This document shows, one piece after another, positions 9,309 through 19,211 of a DNA stretch of 64,000 bases (within the stretch, counting starts at the first letter, position 1; every line of letters starts with the position of its first letter). The stretch is from positions 992,001 through 1,056,000 of the forward strand of contig NZ_JAQZAK010000001.1 of assembly GCF_028737265.1 (NCBI RefSeq), given 5' to 3'. This DNA comes from Actinomycetospora callitridis (GTDB taxonomy: Bacteria; Actinomycetota; Actinomycetes; Mycobacteriales; Pseudonocardiaceae). Below the pieces are notes generated by a model. That model searched no databases and was not told the DNA's origin. It saw nothing but the letters and a program-made list of their open reading frames with translations. The position numbers and the translations under genes are program-made.

Positions 9309-10429
9309 AGGTCGACATCGCCGCGCTGCGCGCCATCGAGCGGGACAAGGAGATCCCGTTCGAGACCGTGCTCTCCGCGATCGAGACCGCTCTGCTGACC
9401 GCCTACAAGCAGAACGGCGGCGAGCACCCGAAGGCCCGGGTCGAGGTGGACCGCAAGAGCGGCGAGGTCAGCGTGCTCGTCCCGGAGACCGGCGAGGACG
9501 GCGAGACGCTCGGCGAGTACGACGACACCCCCGAGGGCTTCGGCCGGATCGCCGCGGCGACCGCGCGCCAGGTGGTGGTCCAGCGGCTGCGCGACGCCGA
9601 GCACGAGCGGACGTTCGGCGAGTTCTCCGCCAAGGAGGGCGAGGTCGTCGCCGGCGTCGTCCAGCGGGACGCGCGGGCCAACGCCCGCGGCGTCGTCGTC
9701 GTCGAGATCGGCTCCATCGAGGGCGTGCTGCCCGCCGCCGAGCAGGTGCCCGGCGAGCGCTACGAGCACGGCGCGCGCCTGCGGTGCTACGTCGTCGGCG
9801 TGGTCCGCGGGGCGCGGGGCGTGCAGGTGACCCTCTCGCGCACGCACCCGAACCTCGTGCGCCGGCTCTTCGCCTTCGAGGTGCCCGAGATCGCCGCCGG
9901 CCACGTCGAGATCGTCTCGGTGGCCCGGGAGGCCGGTCACCGCTCCAAGATCGCCGTGCGGTCGACCGTGCCGGGCCTCGGCGCGAAGGGCGCGTGCATC
10001 GGCCCGATGGGCGCGCGGGTGCGCGGCGTGATGAGCGAGCTCAACGGCGAGAAGATCGACATCATCGACTGGGCGGAGGACCCGGCCGAGTACGTCGGCA
10101 ACGCCCTCTCCCCGTCGAAGGTCGTGTCGGTGACGGTGGTCGACCTCAAGGCGCGCACCGCCCGGGTCGTCGTGCCGGACTTCCAGCTCTCCCTCGCCAT
10201 CGGCAAGGAGGGGCAGAACGCCCGTCTGGCCGCGCGACTCACCGGATGGCGGATCGACATCCGGTCCGACGCGGAGGCGCCCCCGGAGGACCACCCGGAG
10301 GACACGGCCCCGGAGGAGACACCCCGCTCGGTGGACGGCCCCGACGCTGCTCCGACCGGTGATCCGCGGGACGCCCTCGGTGTCCCCGGTGGCGGGGTCG
10401 AGTCCTCCTCGAGTGGCGCGGTAGAGTGA
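9305..10429 (+). CDS. nusA: Transcription termination/antitermination protein NusA
   Basis: 374 residues. The N-terminal RNA-polymerase-binding domain begins [20 protein letters not shown]. It is followed by S1 (about 110-175: [23 protein letters not shown]), then KH1/KH2 ([41 protein letters not shown]). As in other actinobacteria, the acidic C-terminal repeats of E. coli NusA are missing and only a short acidic tail remains. GTG start 9305 overlaps rimP. ylxR begins 3 nt after the stop. Confidence 0.97.
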   Translation: MKVDIAALRAIERDKEIPFETVLSAIETALLTAYKQNGGEHPKARVEVDRKSGEVSVLVPETGEDGETLGEYDDTPEGFGRIAAATARQVVVQRLRDAEHERTFGEFSAKEGEVVAGVVQRDARANARGVVVVEIGSIEGVLPAAEQVPGERYEHGARLRCYVVGVVRGARGVQVTLSRTHPNLVRRLFAFEVPEIAAGHVEIVSVAREAGHRSKIAVRSTVPGLGAKGACIGPMGARVRGVMSELNGEKIDIIDWAEDPAEYVGNALSPSKVVSVTVVDLKARTARVVVPDFQLSLAIGKEGQNARLAARLTGWRIDIRSDAEAPPEDHPEDTAPEETPRSVDGPDAAPTGDPRDALGVPGGGVESSSSGAVE

Positions 10430-10432
10430 CCG

Positions 10433-10846
10433 GTGGCCCGAACCCGCGAGCCCAGCCGTGGGGTGGCGCCGGATCGTGATCGTCGGGGTGATGATCTCGG
10501 GCCGGTGCGCACCTGTCTCGGATGTCGTCAGCGGGTCTCGGCGTCGGAACTCCTACGAGTGGTGGCCGCGGACGGGATCGTCGATCCCGACCCGCGGCGT
10601 CGGAAGCCCGGTCGAGGTGCGTGGGTGCACCCCGAGACGAGCTGCCTGCACCGCGCGGAGCGCCGATCGGCGTTCCCCAGGGCGCTGCGCGTCCCGGGGC
10701 CGCTCGACACCGGGGCCCTGCACGCACTGCTCGACCCGGACCCCGGCGCCACTCCCACCGGGTTGCACGACCACCGCGACGACCGTCGCGTGCGGATGAG
10801 GAAGCAGGTCGACCCCCATGAGCCAGCCGTGAAGCCCTTCCGATGA
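10433..10846 (+). CDS. ylxR: YlxR (DUF448) family nucleic-acid-binding protein
   Basis: 137 residues. The YlxR core carries the family motif GPVRTCLGCRQR followed by GRGAWVHPETSCLHRA, which in this family forms a basic RNA-binding surface. Family members are thought to bind RNA, and reports describe roles in RNase P or metabolic gene control. The tail beyond residue 95 is basic and unstructured. GTG start lies 3 nt after nusA, and infB follows after 59 nt, the standard nusA-ylxR-infB order. Confidence 0.9.
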   Translation: MARTREPSRGVAPDRDRRGDDLGPVRTCLGCRQRVSASELLRVVAADGIVDPDPRRRKPGRGAWVHPETSCLHRAERRSAFPRALRVPGPLDTGALHALLDPDPGATPTGLHDHRDDRRVRMRKQVDPHEPAVKPFR

Positions 10847-10905
10847 AGGCACAGGCGTAGACACGAGGTCGCGGGCCCCCGCTGACCTCGAGGATGAGGA
10901 GATCA

Positions 10906-13900
10906 GTGGCAGGCAAGGCCCGGGTGCACGAGCTCGCTAAGGAGCTCGGCGTCACCAGCAAGCAGGTACTCACACAGCTCGAGTCTCTCGGCGAGTTCGT
11001 CAAGTCGGCGTCCTCGACGGTCGAGGCCCCGGTCGCGCGCAAGCTGCGCGACTCCATGTCCGGTGGCGGCAACGGCGGCGGTAGCCGTCGGCCCCGACCG
11101 GGCGCCGCGCCCGGCCCCCGCCCCGGCGGCGGACCGCGTCCCGGCCCCTCCGGCGACTCCTCGGGGTCGACCGGCGGCGCACCGCGCCCCGGTGCCACGC
11201 CCGGCCCGCGCCCCGGCGCCGGGTCCTCGGGTGGCGGCAACGGCGGCGCCCCGCGCCCCGGCCCCCCCGCTCCGCGCCCCGGCGCGACCCCCGGACCGCG
11301 GCCCGACGCCGCTCCGGCGGCCGCCGAGACGCCGGCGCCCGCCGCTCCCGAGGCTCCGGCCGCGGCGGCGAGCACGGGCACGGCCGGTACGTCCGGCACC
11401 TCGGAGCAGAGCGCGCCCCGTCCCACGGGCGGCGACCGCCCGCGTCCGGGTGGTATCCCGCGTCCCGGCGGAGATCGTCAGGGCGGCGGCGGCGACCAGC
11501 GTCAGGGCGGCAACCGCCCCGGCCCGCAGCAGCAGCGCCCCGCCGCGGCGGCGGCCGACAGCCAGGCCGGCGGGGACGCGTCGACCGTGCCGCCCCGTCC
11601 GGCGGCGCCGAAGCCCGGCCCCAAGTCGCCGCGCGTCGGCAACAACCCCTTCGGCGTGGGCTCCGGTGCCCCGCCGCGTCCGCAGCGTCAGCAGCAGCCC
11701 GGGCAGGCCCCGGGTCAGGCACCCGGCCAGGCGCCGGGTCAGGGTCCGCGTCCGCCGCGTGACGGCGACGCGCCCGCGCCGCGCCCGCCGCGCGACGGCG
11801 AGCGTCCGGCCGCGGCCGACCGTCCGCCCCGTCCCGGTGGCGGCAGCGCGACGCCCGGCAACATGCCCCCGCGTCCGAACCCCGGCATGATGCCGGCCCG
11901 TCCGGCCGGTCCTCCCGGTCGTGGCGGCCCCGGTGGCGCCCGTCCGGGCGGTCCCGGCGGCGGCCGCGGTGGCCCTCCCGGCCGCGGCGGTCCCGGTGGC
12001 GGCGGCGGTGGCTTCCGTCCCGGTGGCGGTGGCGGCGGTGCCCCGGCCGGTGGCGGTTTCCGCCCCGGTGGCGGCGGTGGCCGTCCCGGTGGTCCCGGTG
12101 GCCGTGGTCGTGGCGGCGGTGCCGCGGGTGCCTTCGGGCGCGCCGGTGGACCGGTCCGTCGTGGACGCAAGTCGAAGCGTCAGAAGCGTCAGGAATTCGA
12201 CAACATGCAGGCCCCCTCGGTCGGCGGCGTCCGCCTGCCGAAGGGCAAGGGCGAGACGGTCCGGCTCCCGCGTGGTGCCTCGCTGACCGACTTCGCGGAG
12301 AAGATCGACGCGAACCCGGCGTCGCTCGTGCAGGTGCTGTTCCACCTCGGTGAGATGGTCACGGCCACCCAGTCGGTGTCCGACGACGTCCTCGAGCTGC
12401 TCGGCGGCGAGATGAACTACGACGTCCAGGTCGTCTCCCCCGAGGAGGAGGACCGCGAGCTGCTCGAGTCGTTCTCGCTGACCTACGGGTCGGACGACGG
12501 CGACGACGAGGACCTCGAGGCCCGCCCGCCGGTCGTCACGGTCATGGGTCACGTCGACCACGGCAAGACGCGCCTCCTCGACACCATCCGCAAGACGAAG
12601 GTGGCCGAGGGCGAGGCGGGTGGCATCACCCAGCACATCGGCGCGTACCAGGTCGACACCGAGCTCGAGGGCGTCGAGCGGAAGATCACCTTCATCGACA
12701 CCCCGGGTCACGAGGCGTTCACCGCCATGCGTGCCCGAGGCGCGAAGTCCACGGACATCGCGGTGATCGTGGTCGCAGCCGACGACGGCGTCATGCCCCA
12801 GACGATCGAGGCGATCAACCACGCGCAGGCGGCCGACGTGCCGATCGTGGTGGCGGTCAACAAGATCGACAAGGAGGGCGCGAACCCGGCCAAGATCCGG
12901 CAGCAGCTCACCGAGTACAACCTCGTCGCCGAGGAGTTCGGTGGCGACACGATGTTCGTCGACATCTCCGCGCGGCAGAACATCAACATCGACGGCCTCC
13001 TCGAGGCCGTGCTGCTCACCGCGGACGCGTCGCTGGACCTCCGGGCCAACCCGGACATGGAGGCCCAGGGTGTCGCGATCGAGGCGCACCTCGACCGCGG
13101 CCGCGGCCCGGTGGCCACGGTGCTGGTGCAGCGCGGCACGCTGCGCGTCGGCGACTCGGTCGTCGCCGGCGACGCCTCGGGCCGTGTGCGACGGATGCTC
13201 GACGAGTTCGGCGAGGACGTGAAGGAGGCGCTGCCCTCCCGCCCGGTGCAGGTCATCGGGTTCACGTCGGTGCCGGGCGCGGGCGACACGTTCCTCGTCG
13301 TCGACGAGGACCGCGTGGCGCGCCAGATCGCCGACCGCCGTCGTGCCCGCGAGCGCAACGCCCAGCTGGCGAGCCGTCGCAAGCGCGTCAGCCTCGAGGA
13401 CCTCGATGCGGCGCTGAAGGAGACCAACGAGCTCAACCTGATCATCAAGGGTGACAACTCGGGAACCGTCGAGGCTCTCGAGGACGCGCTCATGAAGATC
13501 GACGTGGGCGAGGAGGTCCAGCTGCGGGTGCTGCACCGCGGCGTCGGTGCGATCACCGAGGGCGACATCAACCTCGCGATTGCCTCCGACGTCATCGTCC
13601 TGGGCTTCAACGTCCGGGCCGAGGGCAAGGCCACGGAGCTGGCGACCCGCGAGGGCGTCGACATCCGCTACTACTCGGTGATCTACCAGGCCATCGACGA
13701 GATCGAGCAGGCCCTCAAGGGCATGCTCAAGCCGATCTACGAGGAGGTCGAGCTCGGCACCGCGGAGATCCGCGATGTCTTCCGCTCCTCGAAGGTGGGC
13801 ACGATCGCCGGTTGCCTCGTGACCGACGGGATCATCCGCCGCAACGCGAAGGCCCGCCTGGTGCGCGACGGTGCCGTGATCGCCGAGAACCTCACCATCA

Positions 13901-14040
13901 GCTCGCTGAAGAGGTTCAAGGACGACGCGACCGAGGTCCGCGACGGCTACGAGTGTGGTCTCACGCTCGGGTCGTTCAACGACATCAAGGTCGACGACAA
14001 GATCATGACCTACGAGATGCGGGAGAAGCCCCGCGAGTAG
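10906..14040 (+). CDS. infB: Translation initiation factor IF-2 with long Pro/Gly-rich N-terminal region
   Basis: 1044 residues. IF-2 is the GTPase that places fMet-tRNA on the 30S subunit. An IF2_N helical domain ([21 protein letters not shown]) starts the protein. About 365 residues (roughly 55-420) of Pro/Gly/Arg-rich low complexity follow, with a second IF2_N-like segment ([19 protein letters not shown]). The G domain shows G1 GHVDHGKT (about 547-554), G3 DTPGHEAF and G4 NKID, followed by domains II-IV. GTG 10906 is preferred over ATG 10894 because GAGGAG lies 4 nt upstream. The low-complexity region is typical of actinobacteria but long. Confidence 0.97.
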   Translation: MAGKARVHELAKELGVTSKQVLTQLESLGEFVKSASSTVEAPVARKLRDSMSGGGNGGGSRRPRPGAAPGPRPGGGPRPGPSGDSSGSTGGAPRPGATPGPRPGAGSSGGGNGGAPRPGPPAPRPGATPGPRPDAAPAAAETPAPAAPEAPAAAASTGTAGTSGTSEQSAPRPTGGDRPRPGGIPRPGGDRQGGGGDQRQGGNRPGPQQQRPAAAAADSQAGGDASTVPPRPAAPKPGPKSPRVGNNPFGVGSGAPPRPQRQQQPGQAPGQAPGQAPGQGPRPPRDGDAPAPRPPRDGERPAAADRPPRPGGGSATPGNMPPRPNPGMMPARPAGPPGRGGPGGARPGGPGGGRGGPPGRGGPGGGGGGFRPGGGGGGAPAGGGFRPGGGGGRPGGPGGRGRGGGAAGAFGRAGGPVRRGRKSKRQKRQEFDNMQAPSVGGVRLPKGKGETVRLPRGASLTDFAEKIDANPASLVQVLFHLGEMVTATQSVSDDVLELLGGEMNYDVQVVSPEEEDRELLESFSLTYGSDDGDDEDLEARPPVVTVMGHVDHGKTRLLDTIRKTKVAEGEAGGITQHIGAYQVDTELEGVERKITFIDTPGHEAFTAMRARGAKSTDIAVIVVAADDGVMPQTIEAINHAQAADVPIVVAVNKIDKEGANPAKIRQQLTEYNLVAEEFGGDTMFVDISARQNINIDGLLEAVLLTADASLDLRANPDMEAQGVAIEAHLDRGRGPVATVLVQRGTLRVGDSVVAGDASGRVRRMLDEFGEDVKEALPSRPVQVIGFTSVPGAGDTFLVVDEDRVARQIADRRRARERNAQLASRRKRVSLEDLDAALKETNELNLIIKGDNSGTVEALEDALMKIDVGEEVQLRVLHRGVGAITEGDINLAIASDVIVLGFNVRAEGKATELATREGVDIRYYSVIYQAIDEIEQALKGMLKPIYEEVELGTAEIRDVFRSSKVGTIAGCLVTDGIIRRNAKARLVRDGAVIAENLTISSLKRFKDDATEVRDGYECGLTLGSFNDIKVDDKIMTYEMREKPRE

Positions 14041-14055
14041 GTGCGCTGAGCGCTC

Positions 14056-14098
14056 GTGAGTGGTTGTCCGTGCCTTCGCGGCACGGACAACCACTCAC
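14056..14098 (+). terminator. Perfect 19-bp hairpin after infB
   Basis: Arms 14056-14074 and 14080-14098 are exact reverse complements around the 5-nt loop TTCGC. No U-tract follows, as usual for actinobacterial terminators. It begins 16 nt after the infB stop, and its right arm ends 18 nt before the DUF503 start, so it may attenuate rather than end transcription. Confidence 0.7.
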
Positions 14099-14115
14099 CA
14101 AGGCCGGAGGCCAAG

Positions 14116-14412
14116 GTGTACGTGGGTGCGCTCGAGCTCGACCTGCTCCTCGGGGAGGTCGGCTCGATCAAGCAGAAGCGCTCGGTGGTCCGGCCCGTCG
14201 TGGCCGAGCTCAAGCGCCGGTACGCCGTCTCGGTCGCCGAGGCCGGCCATCTCGACCTGCACCGCCGCGCCCTCATCGGGGTCGCGGCGGTGGCGGCCGA
14301 CCCCGGGCACGTCACCGACGTGCTCGACCACTGCGAGCGCCTGGTGGCCGCCCACCCCGAGTTCCAGGTGCTCTCCGCGCGGACCCGCTGGCTGGGCCCG
14401 CACGACGACTGA
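14116..14412 (+). CDS. DUF503 (YlxP-like) family protein
   Basis: 98 residues, full length for the family. Conserved elements are VYVGALELDLLL at the N terminus and SIKQKRSVVRPVVAELKRRYAVSVAEA. YlxP-type proteins sit between infB and rbfA in many bacteria and are linked to ribosome maturation; the biochemical role is open. GTG 14116 with GGAGG 5 nt upstream is preferred over a longer reading frame that would run through the hairpin. rbfA follows after 27 nt. Confidence 0.88.
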   Translation: MYVGALELDLLLGEVGSIKQKRSVVRPVVAELKRRYAVSVAEAGHLDLHRRALIGVAAVAADPGHVTDVLDHCERLVAAHPEFQVLSARTRWLGPHDD

Positions 14413-14439
14413 CCCACTCCACGAGAAGGAGCCCCCGCC

Positions 14440-14931
14440 ATGGCCGACGCGCCACGGGCCCGCAGGCTCGCCAAGCGGATCTCCCAGATCGTCGCCTCCA
14501 CGCTGGAGCACGAGGTCAAGGACCCGCGCCTGGCGATGGTGACGATCACCGACACCCGCATCACCCCGGACCTCCGCGACGCCACGGTGTACTACACCGT
14601 CTACGGCGGCGAGCAGGAACGCACCGGGTCGGCCGCCGCCCTGGCCAGCGCCAAGGGCGTCGTGCGCAGCGCCGTCGGTCGCCAGACCGGGGTGCGGTTC
14701 ACGCCGACCCTGGAGTTCGTCCCCGACGTGATCCCCGAGGGCGCCGCCCGCCTCGACGAGGTGCTCGAGGGCGTCCGCCAGGCCGACGCCGAGGTCGCGA
14801 CGCTCGCCGTCGGCGCCTCCTACGCCGGCGAGGCCGACCCGTACCGCAAGCCCCGCGAGGACGGCGACGACGAGGACGACCTCGACGACGTCCCGGTCGG
14901 CGACGAGGAGCCGTCCCGCCCGACGGGCTGA
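14440..14931 (+). CDS. rbfA: Ribosome-binding factor A
   Basis: 163 residues. RbfA binds the 30S subunit near helix 1 of 16S rRNA during late maturation and in cold adaptation. The KH-like fold is visible in [43 protein letters not shown] and the LRS-equivalent [21 protein letters not shown]. The C-terminal tail (after about 135) is acidic. The ATG follows AGAAGGAG. Directly upstream of nrnA, as in M. tuberculosis. Confidence 0.96.
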   Translation: MADAPRARRLAKRISQIVASTLEHEVKDPRLAMVTITDTRITPDLRDATVYYTVYGGEQERTGSAAALASAKGVVRSAVGRQTGVRFTPTLEFVPDVIPEGAARLDEVLEGVRQADAEVATLAVGASYAGEADPYRKPREDGDDEDDLDDVPVGDEEPSRPTG

Positions 14932-14958
14932 GCGGGGACGCGAAGGGACAGGCCGGCG

Positions 14959-15975
14959 ATGGCGGTCGTCGAGGACGCGCGCGAGGGCGGCGCGAGCCGG
15001 CCCGTCCGTCTCGAGGAGGCGGTGGGCGTGCTCATCGCGGCCCGCCAGGTGGTGCTGCTCGCCCACGTCAACCCGGACGCCGACGCGCTCGGCAGCGCGC
15101 TGGCCCTCGGGCTCGCGCTGCACCGCGCCGGTGCCGAGGTCCAGGTGTCGTTCGGCGCGCCCGCGCGTCCCGCCGAGTCGTTGCGCGACCTCGACGTGGC
15201 CGGGCTCGTGGTCACGGCCGACGAGGTCGTGGCCGCGCCCGAGCTGCTCGTCGTCCTCGACACCGGCAGCGTCGACCGTCTCGGCCCGCTCGCCGACCGC
15301 GCCGCCACGGCGGGCACGACCCTGGTGATCGACCACCACGTGTCCAACACCGGCTTCGGCACCCACTACTACGTCGACCCGCGGGCCGAGGCCACCGCCG
15401 TCATGGTGCTGCACCTGCTCGACGCCATGGGCGCGCCCGTCGACCTGCCGACCGCCCGCTGCCTCTACGCGGGCCTGGTCACCGACACCCGCAACTTCCG
15501 GGCGGCGTCGCCCGACACCCACGCGATGGCCGCCCGCCTGCTCGTCGCGGGCGTCGACGCCGAGGCCGTGACGCGCCCGCTGCTCGACACCCACCCGTTC
15601 TCCTGGCTCGCGATGCTGTCGGCGGTTCTGGCGACCGCCCGCCTCGAGGCCGGGGAGGCGCGCGGGCTCGGGCTCGTGCACGCCCTGGTCGAGCGCGAGC
15701 ACGTCGACAGCGTCCGGCAGGAGGAGGTCGAGAGCGTCATCGACGTCCTGCGCACGACCGCCGAGGCCGAGGTCGCCGTCGTGCTCAAGCAGGTCGGCGA
15801 ACAGAGGTGGACCGCCAGCATGCGCTCCAAGGGCGGCATCGACGTCGCTACCGCGGCCTCCGCGCTGGGGGGCGGGGGGCACCGCGTGTCCTCCGGCTTC
15901 ACCCTCGACGGCGACGCCCCCACGATCCTCGAGCGGGTGCGGCGCGCGCTCGCCGACGCCCCCCTGCTGGGATGA
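14959..15975 (+). CDS. nrnA: DHH/DHHA1 phosphoesterase: oligoribonuclease NrnA / pAp phosphatase
   Basis: 338 residues. The DHH motifs are complete: HVNPDADALGSALAL, VVLDTGSVDRLG, VIDHHVSNTGFG and AGLVTDTRNFR. The C-terminal DHHA1 domain has GGGGHRVSSGF. The M. tuberculosis orthologue degrades nano-RNA, pAp and c-di-AMP/pApA. ATG 14959. Its stop overlaps the start of the MATE gene (ATGA), so the two are translationally coupled. Confidence 0.94.
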   Translation: MAVVEDAREGGASRPVRLEEAVGVLIAARQVVLLAHVNPDADALGSALALGLALHRAGAEVQVSFGAPARPAESLRDLDVAGLVVTADEVVAAPELLVVLDTGSVDRLGPLADRAATAGTTLVIDHHVSNTGFGTHYYVDPRAEATAVMVLHLLDAMGAPVDLPTARCLYAGLVTDTRNFRAASPDTHAMAARLLVAGVDAEAVTRPLLDTHPFSWLAMLSAVLATARLEAGEARGLGLVHALVEREHVDSVRQEEVESVIDVLRTTAEAEVAVVLKQVGEQRWTASMRSKGGIDVATAASALGGGGHRVSSGFTLDGDAPTILERVRRALADAPLLG

Positions 15976-17294
15976 CCACGGCTCCTCCCGACACCGACCC
16001 CGGGGCGCGGCGGGTCCTCGCGCTGGCGTCGTCGGCGCTGGTGGTGCTGGTCGCCGAGCCGCTCTACCTGCTGGTCGACACCGCCGTCGTCGGGCACCTG
16101 GGCGCGGTCCCGCTGGCGGGTCTCGCCGTCGGCGGGGTCGTGCTGGCCCAGGTGGCGAGCCTGGGCACGTTCCTCGCCTACGGCACCACCGCGCGTGCCG
16201 CGCGCCACCACGGCGCCGGGAACCGGGCCGCCGCCGTCGCCGAGGGGGTGGCGGCGACGTGGATCGCGGTGCTGGTCGGGCTGCTCGTGGTGGCGGTCGT
16301 CTGGCTCGCGGCGCCCTGGGTGGCCGACCTGCTCGGCGGCGGGGGAGCGGTCAGCGACGCCGCCACCGGCTGGCTGCGGATCGCGGTGTGGGGCGCGCCG
16401 GGCATCCTCGTCGCGCTCGCCGGCCACGGGTGGATGCGCGGGGTGCAGTACACGCGCCGCCCGATCGTCGTGGTGCTCGCCGGCAACGGGCTCTCGGCGG
16501 TGCTGTGCCCGCTGCTGGTGTACGGGATCGGCCCGTTCCCGGCCCTGGGGCTGGAGGGCTCGGCGTGGGCGAACGTCGGGGCGCAGGCGACGGTGGGCCT
16601 GCTGTTCGTCGGCGCGCTGGTGCTCGAGCGCGTCTCGCTGCGTCCGCGCCTCGCCGACATGCGGGCGCAGTTCGGGCTCGGCCGCGACCTGCTGCTGCGC
16701 AGCGCCGCGTTCCAGGCCTGCTTCCTGTCGGCGACGGCCGTCGCGGCGCGCTTCGGGGCCCCGTCGGTGGCGGCCCACCAGATCGTGCTGCAGCTCTGGA
16801 CGTTCATGGTCACCGTCCTCGACGCGCTGGCCATCGCGGCGCAGTCGCTGGTGGGCGCGGCGCTCGGGGCGGCGTCGGTGGGGGTCGCGCGGCGCGTGAG
16901 CGGGCGGGTCACCCGCTACGGCCTGGTGCTGGGCGTCGTGGCCGGTCTGGTGTTCGCGGCGACCGCGGGGGTGCTGCCGGGCGTGTTCACCCCCGACCCC
17001 GCGGTGCGAGACGTCGTGCCGCAGGCCTGGTGGTTCTTCGTCGCGCTCCAGCCGATCGCCGCCTACGTCTTCGCGCTCGACGGGGTGCTGCTCGGCGCCG
17101 GCGACGCGGCCTACCTGCGCCGGATCACCGTCGGCTCCGCGCTCGGCGCGTTCCTGCCGACGATCTGGCTCTCGCTGGTGCTCGACTGGGGGCTCGCCGG
17201 CATCTGGGCGGGCCTGTCGCTGTTCATCGTCGCCCGCGCCGTGGCCGTCGGGCTGCGGGTCCGGGGCGAGGCCTGGGCGGTGACGGGGACGTGA
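15972..17294 (+). CDS. dinF: MATE-family efflux transporter, DinF type
   Basis: 440 residues with about 12 hydrophobic helices. It opens with EPLYLLVDTAVVGHLG, the conserved first helix of DinF-like MATE exporters, and repeats the pattern in the second half (SAAFQACFLSATAVAARFG). Such proteins exchange cations for drugs or organic molecules. ATG 15972 overlaps the nrnA stop. The nrnA-dinF pairing is conserved in mycobacteria. Ends 6 nt before the stop of the convergent MFS gene. Confidence 0.92.
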   Translation: MTTAPPDTDPGARRVLALASSALVVLVAEPLYLLVDTAVVGHLGAVPLAGLAVGGVVLAQVASLGTFLAYGTTARAARHHGAGNRAAAVAEGVAATWIAVLVGLLVVAVVWLAAPWVADLLGGGGAVSDAATGWLRIAVWGAPGILVALAGHGWMRGVQYTRRPIVVVLAGNGLSAVLCPLLVYGIGPFPALGLEGSAWANVGAQATVGLLFVGALVLERVSLRPRLADMRAQFGLGRDLLLRSAAFQACFLSATAVAARFGAPSVAAHQIVLQLWTFMVTVLDALAIAAQSLVGAALGAASVGVARRVSGRVTRYGLVLGVVAGLVFAATAGVLPGVFTPDPAVRDVVPQAWWFFVALQPIAAYVFALDGVLLGAGDAAYLRRITVGSALGAFLPTIWLSLVLDWGLAGIWAGLSLFIVARAVAVGLRVRGEAWAVTGT

Positions 17295-17300
17295 GTCGGG

Positions 17301-18518
17301 TCAGCGGTGCTCGGGGCGCGGACGCACCGTCGCGCCGAGGACGAGGAGGGCCGCCGCGGCGAGGAACGCGCCCGCGAGGGTGAGGTGGTCGGCCAGCAGG
17401 CCGAGCAGCGGGGCACCCAAGGCCTGGCCGAGGGCGATGAGCAGGAACGCGGCGCCCACCCCGAGCACCGGGCGGTCCGGGAAGACGCGCGTGCCCCACA
17501 GGAGCAGCATGCCGCTCAGGGCGATGTAGACGCCGCCGAAGACCGCTGCGCCGGCGAAGACCGCCACGGCCGTGGAGGCGGCCAGGCCGAGCGCCAGGGT
17601 CGCCGCCGCGACCAGCAGCATCGCCGCGCTCCAGGCCCGCGCGAGCCCGAGGCGGGCGACCACGTCGCCGGCGAGGGCGCCGAGCAGACCCGCCGCGCCG
17701 AGCACGATCCAGGAGCCGGTGGAGACGACCTCGCTCGCGCCGGCGCTGCTGACGACGTCGCGGCCGAAGGTCCACACCGCCGAGCTGCCGGCGCCGAACA
17801 CCAGGGCGGCCGCCAGCATCCGGGCGGTGCCGAGCCGCCGTCGCCACGCCCGCGGGCGTGCGGGCGGGGTCGCACCGCCGGCGGGCCGGGTGGCGACCGC
17901 CCGCGGCACCGTGACCGCCACCGCGACGGTGACGCCGAGGGCGGCGAGGCTGAACGCCGCCCAGGCCCATCGCCAGGTGTCAGCCAGCAGCAGCGCGACC
18001 GGTCCGGAGACGAGGACCCCGAGCCCGGTGCCGGCGTTGACCACCGTCTGCACCCGGTCCGCGCGCTCGGACGGGACCCGGTGGGCGATGGCCTGGGCCA
18101 GCGGTGGCGACGCCAGGCCGGTGCTCGACCCGGCGACCACGACGCCGACGGTGAGGACGGCGGTGGTCGGGGCGAGCGCGATGAGCCCGGTGCCGGTGGC
18201 GGCGCACAGACCCGCGGCGACCGCCACCGCCCGCGCGCCCCACCGGGCGGCCGCGGCGGTCGCGGCGACGATCGCGACGCAGTAGCCCACGTAGCTGCTC
18301 GAGGCGATGGCGCCGACGGTCGCGGCGTCGAGCGCGAACTCCGTCCGGAACACCGGCACGAACAGTCCGTACGCGAACCGCGCCAGCCCGTAGCAGACCG
18401 CGATCAACAGCAGGCCGCTCAGCGCCAGCGGCATCGTCCCGGCCCGCCCGCCCCCGGTCGGTCCGGCCCCGACCCGTCCTACCGACGGTGGCCTCGTCGT
18501 CGCCTCCACGCACGTCAT
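17301..18518 (-). CDS. MFS transporter controlled by an adjacent TetR regulator
   Basis: 405 residues with 12 predicted helices (first: LALSGLLLIAVCYGLARFAYGLF). The YGLARFAYGLFVP start resembles YbfB/YjiJ-type MFS proteins. Substrate unknown. ATG 18518 is chosen for GAGGGG 7 nt upstream. A TATACC -10-like hexamer sits at 18545-18550 on the minus strand inside the candidate TetR operator, so repression by the divergent TetR protein is likely. Confidence 0.85.
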   Translation of the reverse strand: MTCVEATTRPPSVGRVGAGPTGGGRAGTMPLALSGLLLIAVCYGLARFAYGLFVPVFRTEFALDAATVGAIASSSYVGYCVAIVAATAAAARWGARAVAVAAGLCAATGTGLIALAPTTAVLTVGVVVAGSSTGLASPPLAQAIAHRVPSERADRVQTVVNAGTGLGVLVSGPVALLLADTWRWAWAAFSLAALGVTVAVAVTVPRAVATRPAGGATPPARPRAWRRRLGTARMLAAALVFGAGSSAVWTFGRDVVSSAGASEVVSTGSWIVLGAAGLLGALAGDVVARLGLARAWSAAMLLVAAATLALGLAASTAVAVFAGAAVFGGVYIALSGMLLLWGTRVFPDRPVLGVGAAFLLIALGQALGAPLLGLLADHLTLAGAFLAAAALLVLGATVRPRPEHR

Positions 18519-18538
18519 GTCCGCACCCCTCGTAGTAA

Positions 18539-18601
18539 CCCGACCGGTATAGCTACCGTGTGCCCGGTGGGCTGGGATGTCAACCCACCGGTCGGTATAG
18601 T
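18539..18601. promoter_or_regulatory. Divergent promoter region with two TetR operator-like sites
   Basis: The element ACCGG/CGGTATAG occurs twice: CCGACCGGTATAGC around 18538-18552 and CACCGGTCGGTATAG at 18586-18600. Each overlaps a -10-like hexamer: TATACC (minus, 18545-18550) for the MFS gene and TATAGT (plus, 18596-18601) for the TetR gene. Binding at these sites would shut off both promoters. Inference from position and repeat structure. Confidence 0.55.
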
Positions 18602-18608
18602 GCCTGTG

Positions 18609-19172
18609 GTGCGGGACGAGAAGGCGTTGACACCGGCGGGCACCCGAGTGCTGGACGTGGCGAGCGAGCTCTTCTACCGCGACGGCATCAACACCGTCGG
18701 CGTCGCCCTGATCGCCGACACGGCCGGCGTCACCAAGAAGACCCTCTACGACTGCTTCGGGTCCAAGGCGAACCTGATCGTCAGCTACCTGCGGCGCCGC
18801 CACGAACGCTGGTGGTCCCATCTCGAGCAGCGCCTCGCGCAGGCGCCCGAGCCCGGGCCGCTGGTCCTCTTCGACGCCTACCTCGACCACCCGGATCTCG
18901 ACGTCAGCCGCGGCTGCGCGTTCCTCAACGCCGCCGCCGAGCTGCCCGCCGACCATCCCGGGATGACCGTGGTGCGCGAGCACAAGGACGCCGTCCTCGC
19001 GCGGCTCGCCGAGCTGGTGGCCGACGCCGTGCCGGACGCCGACCCCACCGTGACCGAGGAGCTGTTCCTCGTCCTCGAGGGCGCCACCGCGCATCTCCGT
19101 CTCGGCGGTCGTGACCGCACCGTCGCCGCACGCGCCGTCACGGTCGATCGGCTCACGGCCGCGGCGTCATGA
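18609..19172 (+). CDS. TetR/AcrR-family transcriptional regulator
   Basis: 187 residues. The N-terminal HTH is ASELFYRDGINTVGVALIADTAGVTKKTLYDCFGSK, read as two segments, typical of TetR. The ligand-binding half shows GCAFLNAAAELPADHPG, common in regulators of the TetR_C_16-like group. GTG codons at 18600, 18606 and 18609 are in frame. 18609 is chosen because TATAGT ends 8 nt before it, implying a leaderless mRNA. It probably represses itself and the divergent MFS exporter. Confidence 0.85.
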   Translation: MRDEKALTPAGTRVLDVASELFYRDGINTVGVALIADTAGVTKKTLYDCFGSKANLIVSYLRRRHERWWSHLEQRLAQAPEPGPLVLFDAYLDHPDLDVSRGCAFLNAAAELPADHPGMTVVREHKDAVLARLAELVADAVPDADPTVTEELFLVLEGATAHLRLGGRDRTVAARAVTVDRLTAAAS

Positions 19173-19181
19173 TCGACTTCG

Positions 19182-19204
19182 TTGTCGGGGGTCGGGTCTA
19201 GCGT
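19182..19204 (+). promoter_or_regulatory. PafBC-type DNA-damage promoter before the DUF222-HNH gene
   Basis: TTGTCGGGG (19182-19190), an 8-nt spacer, and TAGCGT (19199-19204) match the RecA-independent damage promoter of actinobacteria, TTGTCRGTG-N8-TAnnnT, with one deviation in the first box. The GTG start lies 8 nt after the -10, so the transcript is probably leaderless. Confidence 0.65.
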
Positions 19205-19211
19205 TCCTGGT

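Noticed and set aside
11071..12165. Repetitive Gly/Pro/Arg-coding sequence, first suspected to be a satellite-like repeat
   Set aside because: It is the in-frame low-complexity N-terminal region of IF-2, normal in actinobacteria.
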